Positions 20,814 through 31,685 of a stretch of 64,000 bases of DNA are shown here, piece by piece (the first letter of the stretch is position 1; every line of letters starts with the position of its first letter). The notes below the pieces were generated by a model. It searched no databases. It had not been told where the DNA came from and worked only from the letters and a program-made list of their open reading frames with translations. Source of the DNA: Agarophyton chilense (lineage: Eukaryota; Rhodophyta; Florideophyceae; Gracilariales; Gracilariaceae); NCBI GenBank assembly GCA_030374765.1, contig JARGXX010000121.1, positions 372,001-436,000 of the forward strand, given 5' to 3'. The position numbers were made by a program, and so were the translations under genes.

Positions 20814-22589
20814 ATGGCAGCTCGTCATGATAAGAGCGCGTCCGACACCGGGTCTCCGGAAAGCAACACACCTTCACCAAGGATCCCACGCCAGCTCTTC
20901 GCATCCGATTCCAGCCACAGCACACCAACACGTATCATGTCCAACCCCGACCGTCATAACACATCCGCGACTCCCGCCCTTTGCGGTTCCACCGGCTTCC
21001 GGTCCGCCCCCCACCCTGGGGATGTTACTAACCTCGCGTACGAGAACCGCCGTATTGGCGCCCGCTTTTGCAGACAGGCGGACCCACCGCAGTGGCCGAC
21101 CTACGACGCCTTTGTGGGTGCAAATCCGAGAACTCGGCATGGCTCCGCGATGTTGCGGTATGCGCGTTGGTTTCACCCATTGGCTGTCCGCGACGAGGAT
21201 TTGATCCAATCCTACACCGATAACTCGGAGATGCTCCCGGGCGCCCTGCCCGGCGTGGTGACCCTGTCCTGGGATTGGCGTAATCGTATCGCCATCCTGG
21301 TACACCACATACTCCGCCGACGCGGTGAATCCTCTGCGGAGGCTCAAGCCGCGCTTGTGCGGATTGCTTATCTCAGGCACCATCGGGCGCCTTTCGAGTT
21401 CCCGATACCGCCAGAGGTCGAATTCGACGTCCACCTTTACCGCACTCGCGAGGAAATGTCGTACTGTGACCGTCTTAACGGATTGGAAACCCTCGCTTGG
21501 AGGGGCACACCAATCGCTCGGCAAGAAGCCCTTTGCTGGGCACGACCGATTCTTCGGGCAGAGTTCCGCTACCAACCGCGGCAGTCGCGCTCGAGCTTCC
21601 TTCAGAACTTCATCCGCGATGAGCGGCGTTGGCGGGCCTGGACCGGGTATTTCGTACCGTACCAGAACACGGAGATTGAGCGCATCGCGCCTGCTCACCG
21701 ACGTGGTCGGTACGTCAGTCTCCCAGACTGGTGGTCCTCCTTGGAGGCGTGCTGGGGTTGCTTCATTGAGCTGCCCCCAGTCTTCACCTATGTAGGGTCG
21801 TCGTTCTTGAACGATCCCCAGTCGGGGTGGTGGTCCGTCGTGGTAAGCGAATGGGCCGTCCGCACTGCGGCCTTTATCCTCGCTGAGGCGTACGACCAAT
21901 ACCGATTGTGGTACGTGCCACCGCGTGTGCGGGCTGCGATCCGCCGTTAGGACATGCGCATCCCCCTCGGGGGCGAGGCGAACGAAGAAGAGATGCTGGG
22001 CCTCCTCGACTTTGTGGAGGGGGTCCAGTGGGATGAGGTCCCGCTGGAGAACTCCCAACGCATTCAACCGCGTCGCGGGTCTGGCCCCGGATTCGGGAAG
22101 AATACCGCGCTAGCGGGGGATTTCATCTACTTCGACCCCTGGGATTACCACGAGATCAGCCGCGGGGAAGCGGAAGCCAACCGGCATGCACCACGTGAAG
22201 TCCCGGCCGACCACCCGCGAGGGTATGTCGATTCGAGCGACTATTACCGCGGCTATGCGGATGGTGACCCGATGGTCGACAACGAACCGGAGGATTCGGG
22301 TTACGCTCCGATGGAGGATGACGAGTCCGGCGAGGCCGGTGAGGGGTCCGTTGATTACGGTGGTGCGGCTCCATTTGGGGCTGCTGATGCCGTGTGAACA
22401 GATTTCTATCCGAATCCATCGGTGGCGGGCCCGCCCGCAACTGCCGCTGGCGCGGAGTGGGGCGAGGTCATCGCGCGCTTCCTTCGGGAGGTGGGGCTTC
22501 GCCCTTCCGAGATCTCGGGTGATGTGGCCGCCATGCGGGATGCCTTAGCCAACCGCCTGGGCGGGGGTCCACCTCGTGCGGAGGAATGA
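20814..22589 (+). pseudogene. Antisense accessory ORF (aORF), copy 2, in family A element
   Basis: Read opposite to pol from ATG 20814, 52 bp inside the 3' LTR edge, to TGA 22587-22589. The phase is continuous with stops TAG 21948-21950 and TGA 22395-22397, so it may be read as three pieces of 378, 147 and about 60 residues. Conserved core: RWFHPLAVRDEDLIQSY, TLSWDWRNRIAILV, RPILRAEFRY, YFVPYQNTEIERI, RGRYVSLPDWWSS, IELPPVFTYVGSS, a hydrophobic segment SEWAVRTAAFILAEAYD, LWYVPP. The second piece is acidic with FIYFDPWDYHE. The last piece, after TGA, ends in a helix-turn-helix-like motif (ARFLREVGLRPSEI ... DALANRL). I know no family with this profile. The best-preserved of the four copies at the N-terminus. 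Confidence 0.75.
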
Positions 22590-22921
22590 CCGGAGCTTCC
22601 GGTAGAATGTAGGGCGGCGCCACTAGGGCGCCCTTGCCAGTAGTGAGAAATAAAAGAAGAGGGTCGCCTTTCCGACGCCATTTCCCAAGTCCACTTCTTT
22701 CTTTCCGGGGTACCGGCCTTCAACCGGGGTTCCGGCGTTGCAGGGAACCAGCCTAGCTGGGAGTTCCGTCTTTAACGGTGGGCGCCTCGCGCGCGGACCA
22801 GGTAACTGGCACGACCACCAACGACGTTGGGATGACGTGAGCGGTTGCTTCCTTCCCCGCGTTGGGGCATGGACGGAGATAGCGCGTGGCGCCACCAGCC
22901 ATTCCATTCCGTGTTCACGGT

Positions 22922-25900
22922 TTATCCCTCTTGGGCGTTTACCAGCGTGGCTGGGAGTGCGGTCCCCGCAAGGCGGTGGTATCGCATTACGGCGGAGCGC
23001 GGGAGGTGCTCGATGGGCTCCGGGGTGTCCCACTCCGGCCCGTATCCGTACCAGCGGGTCCGGTACTGGAGCACCCCGTGCTCATCGTAGCTATGTCCGA
23101 CGAATCGGTCGAGGACGTACTCCTGCACGTAAACTTGCCGGCCTTGCCGGGTGGTGGTGGCCCGAGCCTCAGCGCCGCGTGGTGCTGTGCTCGTCGTCGC
23201 CTGTTCCGGGTCACCCGGTTTGTCATTCCGCTCTGCGGTTATTGCCGGGTTGCTGGGGCTGCCGTACCGTTTCGCGGAATTTGCCGGCGCGGCCGGGTTG
23301 TGTTTCCGCTGGGCGGTAGGGGCTTCCCTGAAGTCCGCTCTTACCGCGAGTTTGCGGGGGTTTTTCCGTCTTGGTGACGGTTCGCTGGAGGCCTCCGCTT
23401 GATTGGCGGCCTGCGGCGTTCCCATTGGTGGGTAGTTTCCGCTGTGCGGTGCGCCGTGGGCGGTGAGTGGTTCACCGTCCCGGCGATCCGCCTCCGCGGG
23501 GTGGCTGTCAGCCAATGACCGGGATGCCGGGTGCCCATTGGTCCGATCTCCCGCCCGGGTCACGTGACCTTGAGTATGGGTGGTCGGACCGTCGCGGACG
23601 GTTGGCTCCGATTGTTCGGCAAGGGAGGCGGTTTTCGACTTGTCGTCGCGCCCCTTTTCCCCCATGGGGTTCGTACCGTTCTCAACGGAGTGGCTCGCTA
23701 GACCTGCTTGCGCAGCGCCCGCCGGAGTACCGGTATCGACCGAAACGCTCGGTGTGCCACCGCGAATGTGCGGGGAGCCCTTAGTTGCTTCCACGCGATG
23801 CGGAGCGTCCGTAGGGTCTCGCTTCCCGGCTTCGTGTCTTCGAGCGCCTTTGCCCCCCTTGCGGGATTGCGTGGCGGTCGGGTTGACCGCCGCGTCCCGC
23901 GGGAGCGGATTGGCGTCCGGCGACGATGCCGGTTGCCCGCTCGGGGGCCTTGCCCGGGGTGTCCGGTTAAACTTCCGTTGCGACGGCGATGCTTCCGCGA
24001 TTGAGCGGGTCCCCTTCCCCTCCTTAGACGGAGCGACGGGTGATGGTGGGCTAACCGCATGGCGGGTATAAATACCGCTGAGCGGCGCCCGCAAGGGTAG
24101 CTGGCCGCGAGGGCCAGGTGTTTCCGGCATTGCCGGTGGTTCCGATAAAGTCGGTATATCGGAGAGACTCCGTGAGGGGTGCGGTACCACGGCGGGGCGT
24201 GGTGCCACCATTGTGCCCGTGGTATCCGAGGCCGTTTCGACGGGGGCTGATGCGTTTTCCGCCTGCGGCGGTGGGGCGGCTACGATGCGGTCTTGTGAAA
24301 GACGTTCGTGGTCGCCGTTCTTGTCCACCACAACGGTGCCGGGGAGGGAGGACACGACCCAGAACGGACCTTCAGTGACAGGCGAGAGCTTGTGACGCTT
24401 GTCGGTCCGGGGGTTGTAGTACTCCCGGCGAACGAACACGTAGGTTCCCGGCTTGGGCGGTGCCAGTAGTGGTCCGCGTAAGCGGTTATCAAAGTCCCGC
24501 TTTTAGGCGGCCTGGGCACGTTCCATGGACTTCCGGGCGACCAGTACGAGCTTGGTATGCCAGTTCTTCCACTTGAGGCGGTATTGACCCACGGATGGGA
24601 AAGATTTGACCCTGTGTTGGGGTTCGACCGCCACTGGCGGGGGTGTCCTGGAGAGCACAAGCTCGAAGGGAGTCAGACCGGTTGTCCGGTGAACCTGCGT
24701 GTTGTAGGCGTAGGTGATAGCATCAGAATAAATTTCTCACGTCATTGGGTGATCGGATACGTAGGAGCGTAGCGACGCGAGTAGGGTGTGGTTGAAGCGT
24801 TCCACCTGCCCGTTTGCTTGCGGGTGGTAGGTGGTAGTAAACAGGTTCTTGACGTCGAGGATGCGGCAGACGTCCTGGAAGAACTTAGAGGCGAACTGCT
24901 TACCGTTATCGGATAGAACCTCTATCGGAGGGCCATAAACGAACGCCCAGTGCGTAATGAAGGCGTTCGCAACCGTGAAAGCGGTGATCTTCCGTAAAGG
25001 TACGGTGCGCACCAGCTTCGAAAAGCGGTCAGTGATAACCAAGAGGAACTTGTTTCCCTTGCGCGTTTTGAGTAGAGGCCCGAAAATGTCGATTGCGACA
25101 AACTCGAGGGGCGCCCTTGCGGGGAAAAGCTTCATCCGTTTGGAGTGCTTCCGGAGTTTCACCCGGTTCTTTGCGCATTGGGTGCAGAACTGCACCGTAG
25201 CGTAGCAATCAACCGCCATAGCGGGCCAATAAAAGACCCTTCGCAGGGTTAGATAAAGTTTTCTCCCACCGGAGTGTCCCCCGAGGGTCGAGTAGTGTGA
25301 GAGGTGGAGCACCCTGGTTTGCAGGGTGTGAGGGACCACGATCTGGGATCGGTGGTCCACCGTCCGGACGAGGTAACCGATGTCGTTTACCTCGAACGGG
25401 AGGTCCTCTCCACCGTTTAGGCGGGCCCGTATGCGCGTGCAGAACGGGTCGTCGAACTGTTCTCGGATCATCTCTTCGGTGGAGATGGGTACAAAGGTCC
25501 CGGGTACGGGTGTTTCATTCTCGCGCGCTGCGAGTAGCTCATCAATTTCCATGGTGTCTCCCCCGGTTTCGGGCCAATCCGACTCCGTCGGTGTTTCCCC
25601 TTCCAAGGTAAAGCACGGGATCTCGTCGACCTCCGGCTCCGCAAGTGCTTCACCTGTCGTAGGTAATCGAGAGAGGGCGTCTGCTTGGGTGTTCTGGACA
25701 CCCTTTTTGTAGACGACCTCGAAGTCCAATTCCGCTAAGCGGAGGCGCCACCGCATTAAGCGGCCAGAAGGATCTGCGATGTTCAGCAGCCACCTCAACG
25801 AGGCATGGTCCGTGTACACGGTGAAATGAACGCCCATGAGGTATGGGCGCAGAGTGGATAGCGCCCAGACCACTGCGAGGCACTCCTTCTCGGAGACCGA

Positions 25901-28165
25901 GTAGTTGCGCTCGTGGATGTTCAGCGTGCGGGACCAATAGCCAATTGGATTGCGTTCCCCCTCGGGGGTGGTTTGGAACAGTGCGCAGCCCACCTGGTGG
26001 TCGCTGGCGTCGGTGTCGATGGAGTAGGGAAGCCCAGGTTTGGGCAAGGATAGGATGGGAGCTGTCGTAACGGTCTTAATCAAGGAGCGAAAAGATTCCG
26101 AATGATCGGTGGTAAATGGCGCAAGCTTCGGTAGCTGGCCCTTCCGCAGTAGCGCGTTTAGCGGAGCGGCGATATCCGAGAAACTCGGTATAAACCGTCC
26201 ATAGACGTTGACCAGACCTAAAAAGGATCGGAGCTCCGTTTGAGTACGGGGCTCCTTCGCCTCACAGAGGGACTTGATAAGAACTTGTTCGATCATTAAC
26301 CGTCCTGGACGGATGACGTGCCCGAGATACTTCACCGTGTCGGTGAAGAACTCGCACTTCCTCAACTTGAGGGTTATTCCTGCGTCTCGCAGTACGGTCA
26401 TCACGTCCCGCACGTGGGTCAGGTGATCGTCCTGGTTTCTGGAAAAGACAATGATGTCGTCCAAGTAGACAAGGCACGTGCGCCACTTGAAACGCGACAT
26501 CAGTATGTCTATTGCCCTTTGAAAGGTGGCCGGTGCATTGGTTAAACCAAACGGCATCCGCTTGGAGCGGTAGGAACCCGAGTGGCAAACAAACGCGGTT
26601 TTGTCTCGGTCCTCTTCTCGGACTGGGACTTGCCAGTAGCCCCAGTTAGCATCCAGAGCCGTAAACATGGTAGCGTCCCCGAGCGAGTCTATACACTCGT
26701 CCATGCGCGGAATCGGGTAGGTGTCCCTCACGGTGACGGCATTGAGGCGGCGGTAGTCAACGCAAAACCGCCACGTGCCGTCAGCCTTGAGGGCCAGCAC
26801 CACCGGTGAAGCCCAAGGAGATTGGGCGGGCTCGATGACTCCAGCACGGAGCATCTTGTCCACCTGAAATTCTTCCTCCCCCCGAGCTTTCGGTCCCGCC
26901 CTGTAAGGGGGTTGTGCAACCGGACGTGCGTCCGGTAGCAAGTCTATCCGATGTTCGGTTGTATTGATCTCACCCAGTGAGCCGTCCCACATTGTGGTAA
27001 ACTCGCGTAGCATTCCGCGTAAGCGGTCCCGGTGTGAGACCGGTACATGACTCAGGTCCAGGTCCTCGAGGGCCTTGATCGGGTCTATCTTATCGTAGCT
27101 CGTAGGCTGTGCCCTGGTGTCAGGTGTGAGAACCGACGAGGTCGGAAGTGCATCCGTCTTGACGGTTTTATCGAGCGCCAACTGCTGTGCCTCCCCGGAG
27201 GTTTCTGCACCGGATACCGGGAGACCATCCTCGGTAAAGGGAGTTATTCCGAGTACTTCGGCAGCCGTCACCTTTGTAGGGAGCATCGCGAGCGGGTGCG
27301 GCGTCATAGACCCAATGACTTGGTTCTTTGCCAGCGTCTGGGGAGCCTTTCCCAGATTGGCAACCAACACCCTGAAAGGGGAATTCGGCGTGACTTGCAC
27401 GATTCCGTTCGCAACGGTTAACTGAAATTTTTCGTACAACGAGGGCAAGGGCTGAACAACCCGAAGACCGTGTTGACGGGAATTGACTGAAATCATAACC
27501 TGGCTCTCCGGGGGTATGGTGACTGACGAGGCAACGCGTAGCTTCGTAGAATCCCGGTTCGCCGGTGTGGGTTCCTGCGCAGCAGGTAGAGGAACGTGTT
27601 TCCTCGATGCCCGCTTCAGCGGTTGACGAACAATGGGGACGGTCGATCCGTCCTCAAGTTCCACCTGCTTAAGGCGTGGGCGGATGGCGTCGAAAAACCT
27701 GTTGCAGTAGTCACATCCCAGTATAACTGGCGCAGCCAGCGAGCGGCACAAAATAAAAGTTAGTTTAACCACCATCCGCCCTAGCCTGACGACCAGGTCG
27801 ATCACACCAACCGTTTTAAACGGGTTGTTATTGGCGTCTGAGACGTCGGGTACAGTTTCAGAACGGATGAGTGACCGCAATGGCGGGGGTAAAACCGATT
27901 CCACAATAAAGTTCGGCCCAGCACCTGTATCCAAAACAGTGAGATATCTCACCATAAACTGCGTGTGCAGACCAAGGTCAGCGTAAATCTTGTAGTTACG
28001 CTTGGCCATTACCAAGACTCTATCCGGGATCCGGTTATTTCTAATCCGTATCCACGGTCGACGCAAAACACCGAGGTTTTTAGAGTCCGCGTCTGCGGTG
28101 TCCTTCCTTGTCGGGATTTTCACCGGGGAGCGAGGCATCGGCGCCTCGGGCGTCGTCAGCCTCAA
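22922..28165 (-). pseudogene. Pol polyprotein, family A (protease, RT, RNase H, integrase, chromodomain)
   Basis: One phase throughout, broken by TGA at about 24739 (where Trp is expected) and TAA at about 24503. Order: aspartic protease (VLDTGAGPNF, near residue 80); reverse transcriptase (FCVDYRRLNAV, MPFGLTNAPATFQRA, YLDDIIVF); RNase H (DTDASDHQVGCALF, VYTDHASLRWLL); integrase HHCC finger (HLSHYSTLGGHSGG ... CTQCAKNR); DDE core (AIDIFGPLLKT, VLSDNGKQFAS, HPQANGQVERFN); a long Pro/Ser-rich linker; and a C-terminal chromodomain (QEYVLDRFVG, RTRWYGYGPEWDTPEP). All catalytic residues visible are intact; only the two stops and the gag/pol break disable it. The chromodomain would direct integration to marked chromatin in chromoviruses. 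Confidence 0.93.
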
Positions 28166-28200
28166 CTCTGAGGACGCCTCTCCCGAAGGGGAGACTCCCT

Positions 28201-30321
28201 CTATTCTTTTCCCTGTACAGGGTCCTGGTCGGGCGAAGGCCCGACTTCCTCGGCAACGAGTGCATGATTCCGTTGCACGGTAGCTACCGCAGGAGCGGGT
28301 GGAGATCCACCAGCGTGGTTTGGCGCTGGAGCGGCGCGTGCCGGCTGAGCCGGTTTGTACCGATAATTCGGAGTGTGAGCCAATGCGTTGGGGAAGTCCG
28401 TCTTCGCGCGGAGATATGACGTGAGTGGCACGGAGCCCTTCTCCTGCGGGGAGAGGACTTCGTAATCATCCACCACTCGCGCCATATCGCGTAGCGATAA
28501 AAGGCATTGCGGGAAGGTGTGCCCGCGCTCGTAGCACAAGTGGCACACCAACGTCACTCCCGCGTTTCGCGGTACGGCATTCCGAGCATTGGTGTATCTT
28601 CCGGGTTCCCGGTTTCAAACCCATCCAGGGCACTGACTTCGTGTCATTCCGTTCGAGTACGGCATACGGGGGACCGGAGTGCGGCTGTCATTAAGATAAA
28701 AGACCTGCCCGTTCTCCGTGTCCCTTGCGGTTGAGTCAACCGAGCCATCCGTCGTAGACGGTAATTCCGTTGTCGGAAAAGATAAACCATCGTGATGGAT
28801 GACATTCATATTGTCATAAACCTGTTTTGGGATGCCATCCGTCGCAAATGACGGTGAAGAAGAGTCCGACTCAAGCAGCAATGCCTTAGCGGCCTTCGAC
28901 CGGGTTCCCAGATTGCGTGCACGTAGTGCATCTCCCTCTGCGCGGGCAAACTGTACGAGTTCAAGGTAGGTCACCTTCGGCTCTTGTTCCCTGTAACGGG
29001 CGACAAAAGTCTTGATTGCTGGATCCCAGCCATCAATGAACATCGTACAGCGTTCCCCAGCGGGGTATACATTACCACAACGGTGGAAAGCCTTATTCAG
29101 GCGTACCGAGTAATCGGTCTCGAGCTCGCCGGAGCGTTGTCGAGTGTCTCGCAAAGCGAGTATCGCCGCTTGTATCGCGGAGTTGATTGCGGAGGAACGC
29201 AGGAGGTGCTGCACGGCCTCGGGCCAGCAGGTCACACCTCCTTCGGAGGCTCGCGACGAGCCCCGAACCGACAAAAACTGATCTTCAGCGACACCCCGTA
29301 GAAAGTAGGGTAGCGCCACGTAGGCTTGTCCTTCGTTCATTCCGAGTATATCGGCTTCCGCTACAAAGCGGTGTAGGAAATCCAAGACCAGAATTGGATC
29401 ATCCCCAGTAAACGACTGGTTACGAAGTGAAAGCTGCATCCGCTTGATGCAGTCTTTCACTTTACCCGTGTCACGCGGTGTCCGACCTAAAGAGGAATCT
29501 TCTAGCCGGTAAGACTGGTAGGACAGGAGTGTCCTGTCCAGAGGGTTGGTGGGCTTCAATGGTTTGAGGCCCGGATGTCGCCGACCCTTGGGGCGCGACC
29601 GGATGGCCCCGTAGGTGGTAGAGGACCGCTTTGAGCGGGAAGAGCGCCCATAACGATCCTGCGGGTCATCGCTCACCGACGAATCGGAACTCTCCGAGTC
29701 ACTCGGTTTACCATCCGACTCAGATGATGAATCGGACGGGTGTCCGTGCTTACAGTTAGAATCCCGGTTCTTCCGGCTCTTCCGGTTCCGCGACTGGGTC
29801 TCTCGATGAGAGATAACCGGTCTAGCCGCGTTCGCGGTCGAGGTTAACGTCCTCTCGACCGACTCAAGTTGGCTTCGGAGACGCTCGAAGCGATTCTCCA
29901 TACCTTCTGCGAAGGAAGACGGAGCGCGAAAACACTCGAGTAGTGTATTGACGTCCGACCGCAATACGCGGATATCCTCAGCTAACTCACTTGGAGGGAA
30001 GTTAGCGAGGCTTCCTCGTAAAGAGGTGAACTCCCTCGAGAGGGTATTGTGAGCAGCCCGCAGGGAGTGGAGCTGCTCTCCCAAGCGTACAATCCGCGCT
30101 TGGTCGACCAACCGCGGAGGCGGAGAAACCACCGTTGCGACGGTCGTTAACCCGGAATTTGGCTGCGGGTCTTCAGTGCCGGTGACCGGTATCTCCCGGG
30201 AATCCGGTGTTGGAGCCAGGGCCTGTGAAACTTTAGTGCACCTGGCATCACCACTTTGGCGGGAACGGCTGCATGTTGCAGGAGGCTCCATGCTAGGCGG
30301 TTTCCTTGGCATTGGCCACAC
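28201..30321 (-). pseudogene. Gag, family A, with zinc knuckle
   Basis: The frame runs 30321-28201 with one in-frame TGA at 28615-28617. The N-terminal part is predicted helical, followed by an Arg/Ser-rich low-complexity block (NRKSRKNRDSNCKHGHPSD). The capsid-like core has KDCIKRMQLSLRN, VLDFLHRFVAEADILGM and YFLRGVAEDQFL. After the stop comes a CCHC knuckle (CHLCYERGHTFPQC, near 28545-28505). Pol starts in another frame just downstream (28165), so synthesis of pol would need a frame change. The first ATG could also be 30291. Confidence 0.85.
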
Positions 30322-30412
30322 CGTCTCGACGGAAAAATAGAAAGCAAACCGGTGAGACCGGAGAAAACCCGTTTAACGGAAAACAACCTCAGAGAGGACA
30401 CAAGCGGTCTTG

Positions 30413-30435
30413 ACTTCTAAGTCGGGAGACAAATT
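30413..30435 (-). promoter_or_regulatory. Primer-binding site, family A element
   Basis: Right inside the 5' LTR, the minus strand reads TTTGTCTCCCGACTTAGAAG, the same motif as TGGTCTCCCGACTTAGAA in the other copies with a changed 5' end. Confidence 0.55.
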
Positions 30436-31298
30436 TGTAGGACAATGCTCCCAAGGGGGAAAACCTACGAAGACGTCCGGATCTTCCTCTCACGAGGTAA
30501 CCGGCGCGGTAGAGCCCTCCAAGGGATCGGTGCGCAATGCCGGGTGTAACCCGGAGCCGAACCGTCGCGACGGGCGCAAGGAGGCTGAAAGAAGCCGAGA
30601 ATATCCGCCGACGCGGTGCTTGCGTATCCTCTGAGGAGGCAAAACCCACGAGAGTGGCGAGCACGACAGGTGTCAGTGCGAGCCGCAAGAGCGGGAATTG
30701 CCCAATGAAGGGGAGGAAAAGGGAAGGAAAATGGGAACGGAGGCAAGAGGGCGAGGTTGACCACGAGTCGCAAGAGAGGACTCGGGAATAGCCGGCACTG
30801 CCGGGTGTAGCAAACCGTATACACGGGCGGAACCACGAAGTGGGAATAGATACCCAACACACGAAGGCTGCTTGAACGTCCAAGGGGGTTGGGAAGCCTT
30901 GCACCACGGGAAATCCCTCCGTAAGGAGTTGTATATCCGCGCAGGCGGTTCGACCCAGAGCCAAGATCTAGAAGACCAAGATCACCCTTGTTGGGGAGAC
31001 TTTACTGGACCGGCGGCCGCGAGGCCGGCGGCCTAAGTACTGTAGTCACCGTAGAATAGAATAAATAAAGTCCATCCTAAATAGCTAAATGTCCGTCTAA
31101 CAAAGGGGCCAATCTGGCGGCCACGTGTCGCGCGGGCGCTGCGGCCACGTGTATTGCACCTGGTCCCGTCGGTGCATCACCGGCGTTCCGGCCATCGCCG
31201 TGAAAACGGATTACTCCTACTCATAACGAGGTTGCACGCCGGAGGCTCTGGAAAAAGCTTAAGTCCCCAAAAACCTCCCTGGAGGACGTTGCTCTTCA
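30436..31298 (-). repeat. LTR, family A, 5' LTR (short version)
   Basis: 863 bp, same termini as the 3' LTR, lacking the roughly 795-bp block. The outer parts are near-identical by eye to 19099-19865 and 20661-20761, so the insertion is fairly young and the deletion younger. Confidence 0.9.
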
Positions 31299-31303
31299 AT
31301 GCC

Positions 31304-31665
31304 TGTCTTTATCAGATTAGGATGGGGGAGGTGCAGTTCCCTATATGCAGTGGACTGCACTCTCCAGAGCACCCGGGAGGTGCCAGCAAGGCACGGTCTC
31401 TGACCTAGTGTCAGAGACCTGGCCAGCACTGGCTACAGTGCCAGGTGGCCACTCAACTACTGTACTAAAATACACATAACTAAAATTACTATCACTAACA
31501 ATTACTCAACCAGAAGTTACATGTCAACACTACACGTGGCTTACAACACATAGATGGTGGCTCGCCAGGAGCTGCATGGCTGATGATTCCTCGCATCCAT
31601 CACCTACAAGGTCAGTGTAGTATATCGACAACCTCAAAGGTCAGACCTTCTGCCACTATACGACA
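31304..31665 (-). repeat. LTR, family B, right part (continuation of 18827-19098)
   Basis: Resumes at TGTCTTTATCAG exactly where the left part stopped, after one copy of ATGCC, and ends TATACGACA. Next to it the minus strand has GGAAAGGGTTGAG, a plausible polypurine tract, marking it as a 3' LTR of a minus-strand element. Confidence 0.88.
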
Positions 31666-31685
31666 CTCAACCCTTTCCAAACGGA

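Larger units (their letters stand above)
19099..31298 (-). mobile_element. Complete family A chromovirus (Ty3/gypsy) with antisense ORF, 12.2 kb
   Basis: LTRs at 19099-20761 and 30436-31298 both run TGTAGGACAA ... TCTTCA. The element is flanked by the 5-bp direct repeat ATGCC at 19094-19098 and 31299-31303. Minus-strand order from the right: 5' LTR, primer-binding site, gag (30321-28201), pol with protease, RT, RNase H, integrase and chromodomain (28165-22922). Then the antisense ORF (20814-22589, +), polypurine tract and 3' LTR. Gag and pol are in different frames and carry three in-frame stops, so this copy is inactive unless complemented. It sits inside a family B LTR, so it is younger than that B insertion. 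Confidence 0.93.

Noticed and set aside
20874..22067. 397-residue minus-strand ORF opposite antisense ORF copy 2
   Set aside because: Its frame is not open in the other copies, whereas the plus-strand protein motifs recur in all four.
22922..24071. Long plus-strand ORFs (22738-23319, 23580-24071 and others) over the family A pol linker
   Set aside because: They mirror the GC-rich Pro/Ser linker and chromodomain of pol on the minus strand and are not shared with the other copies.
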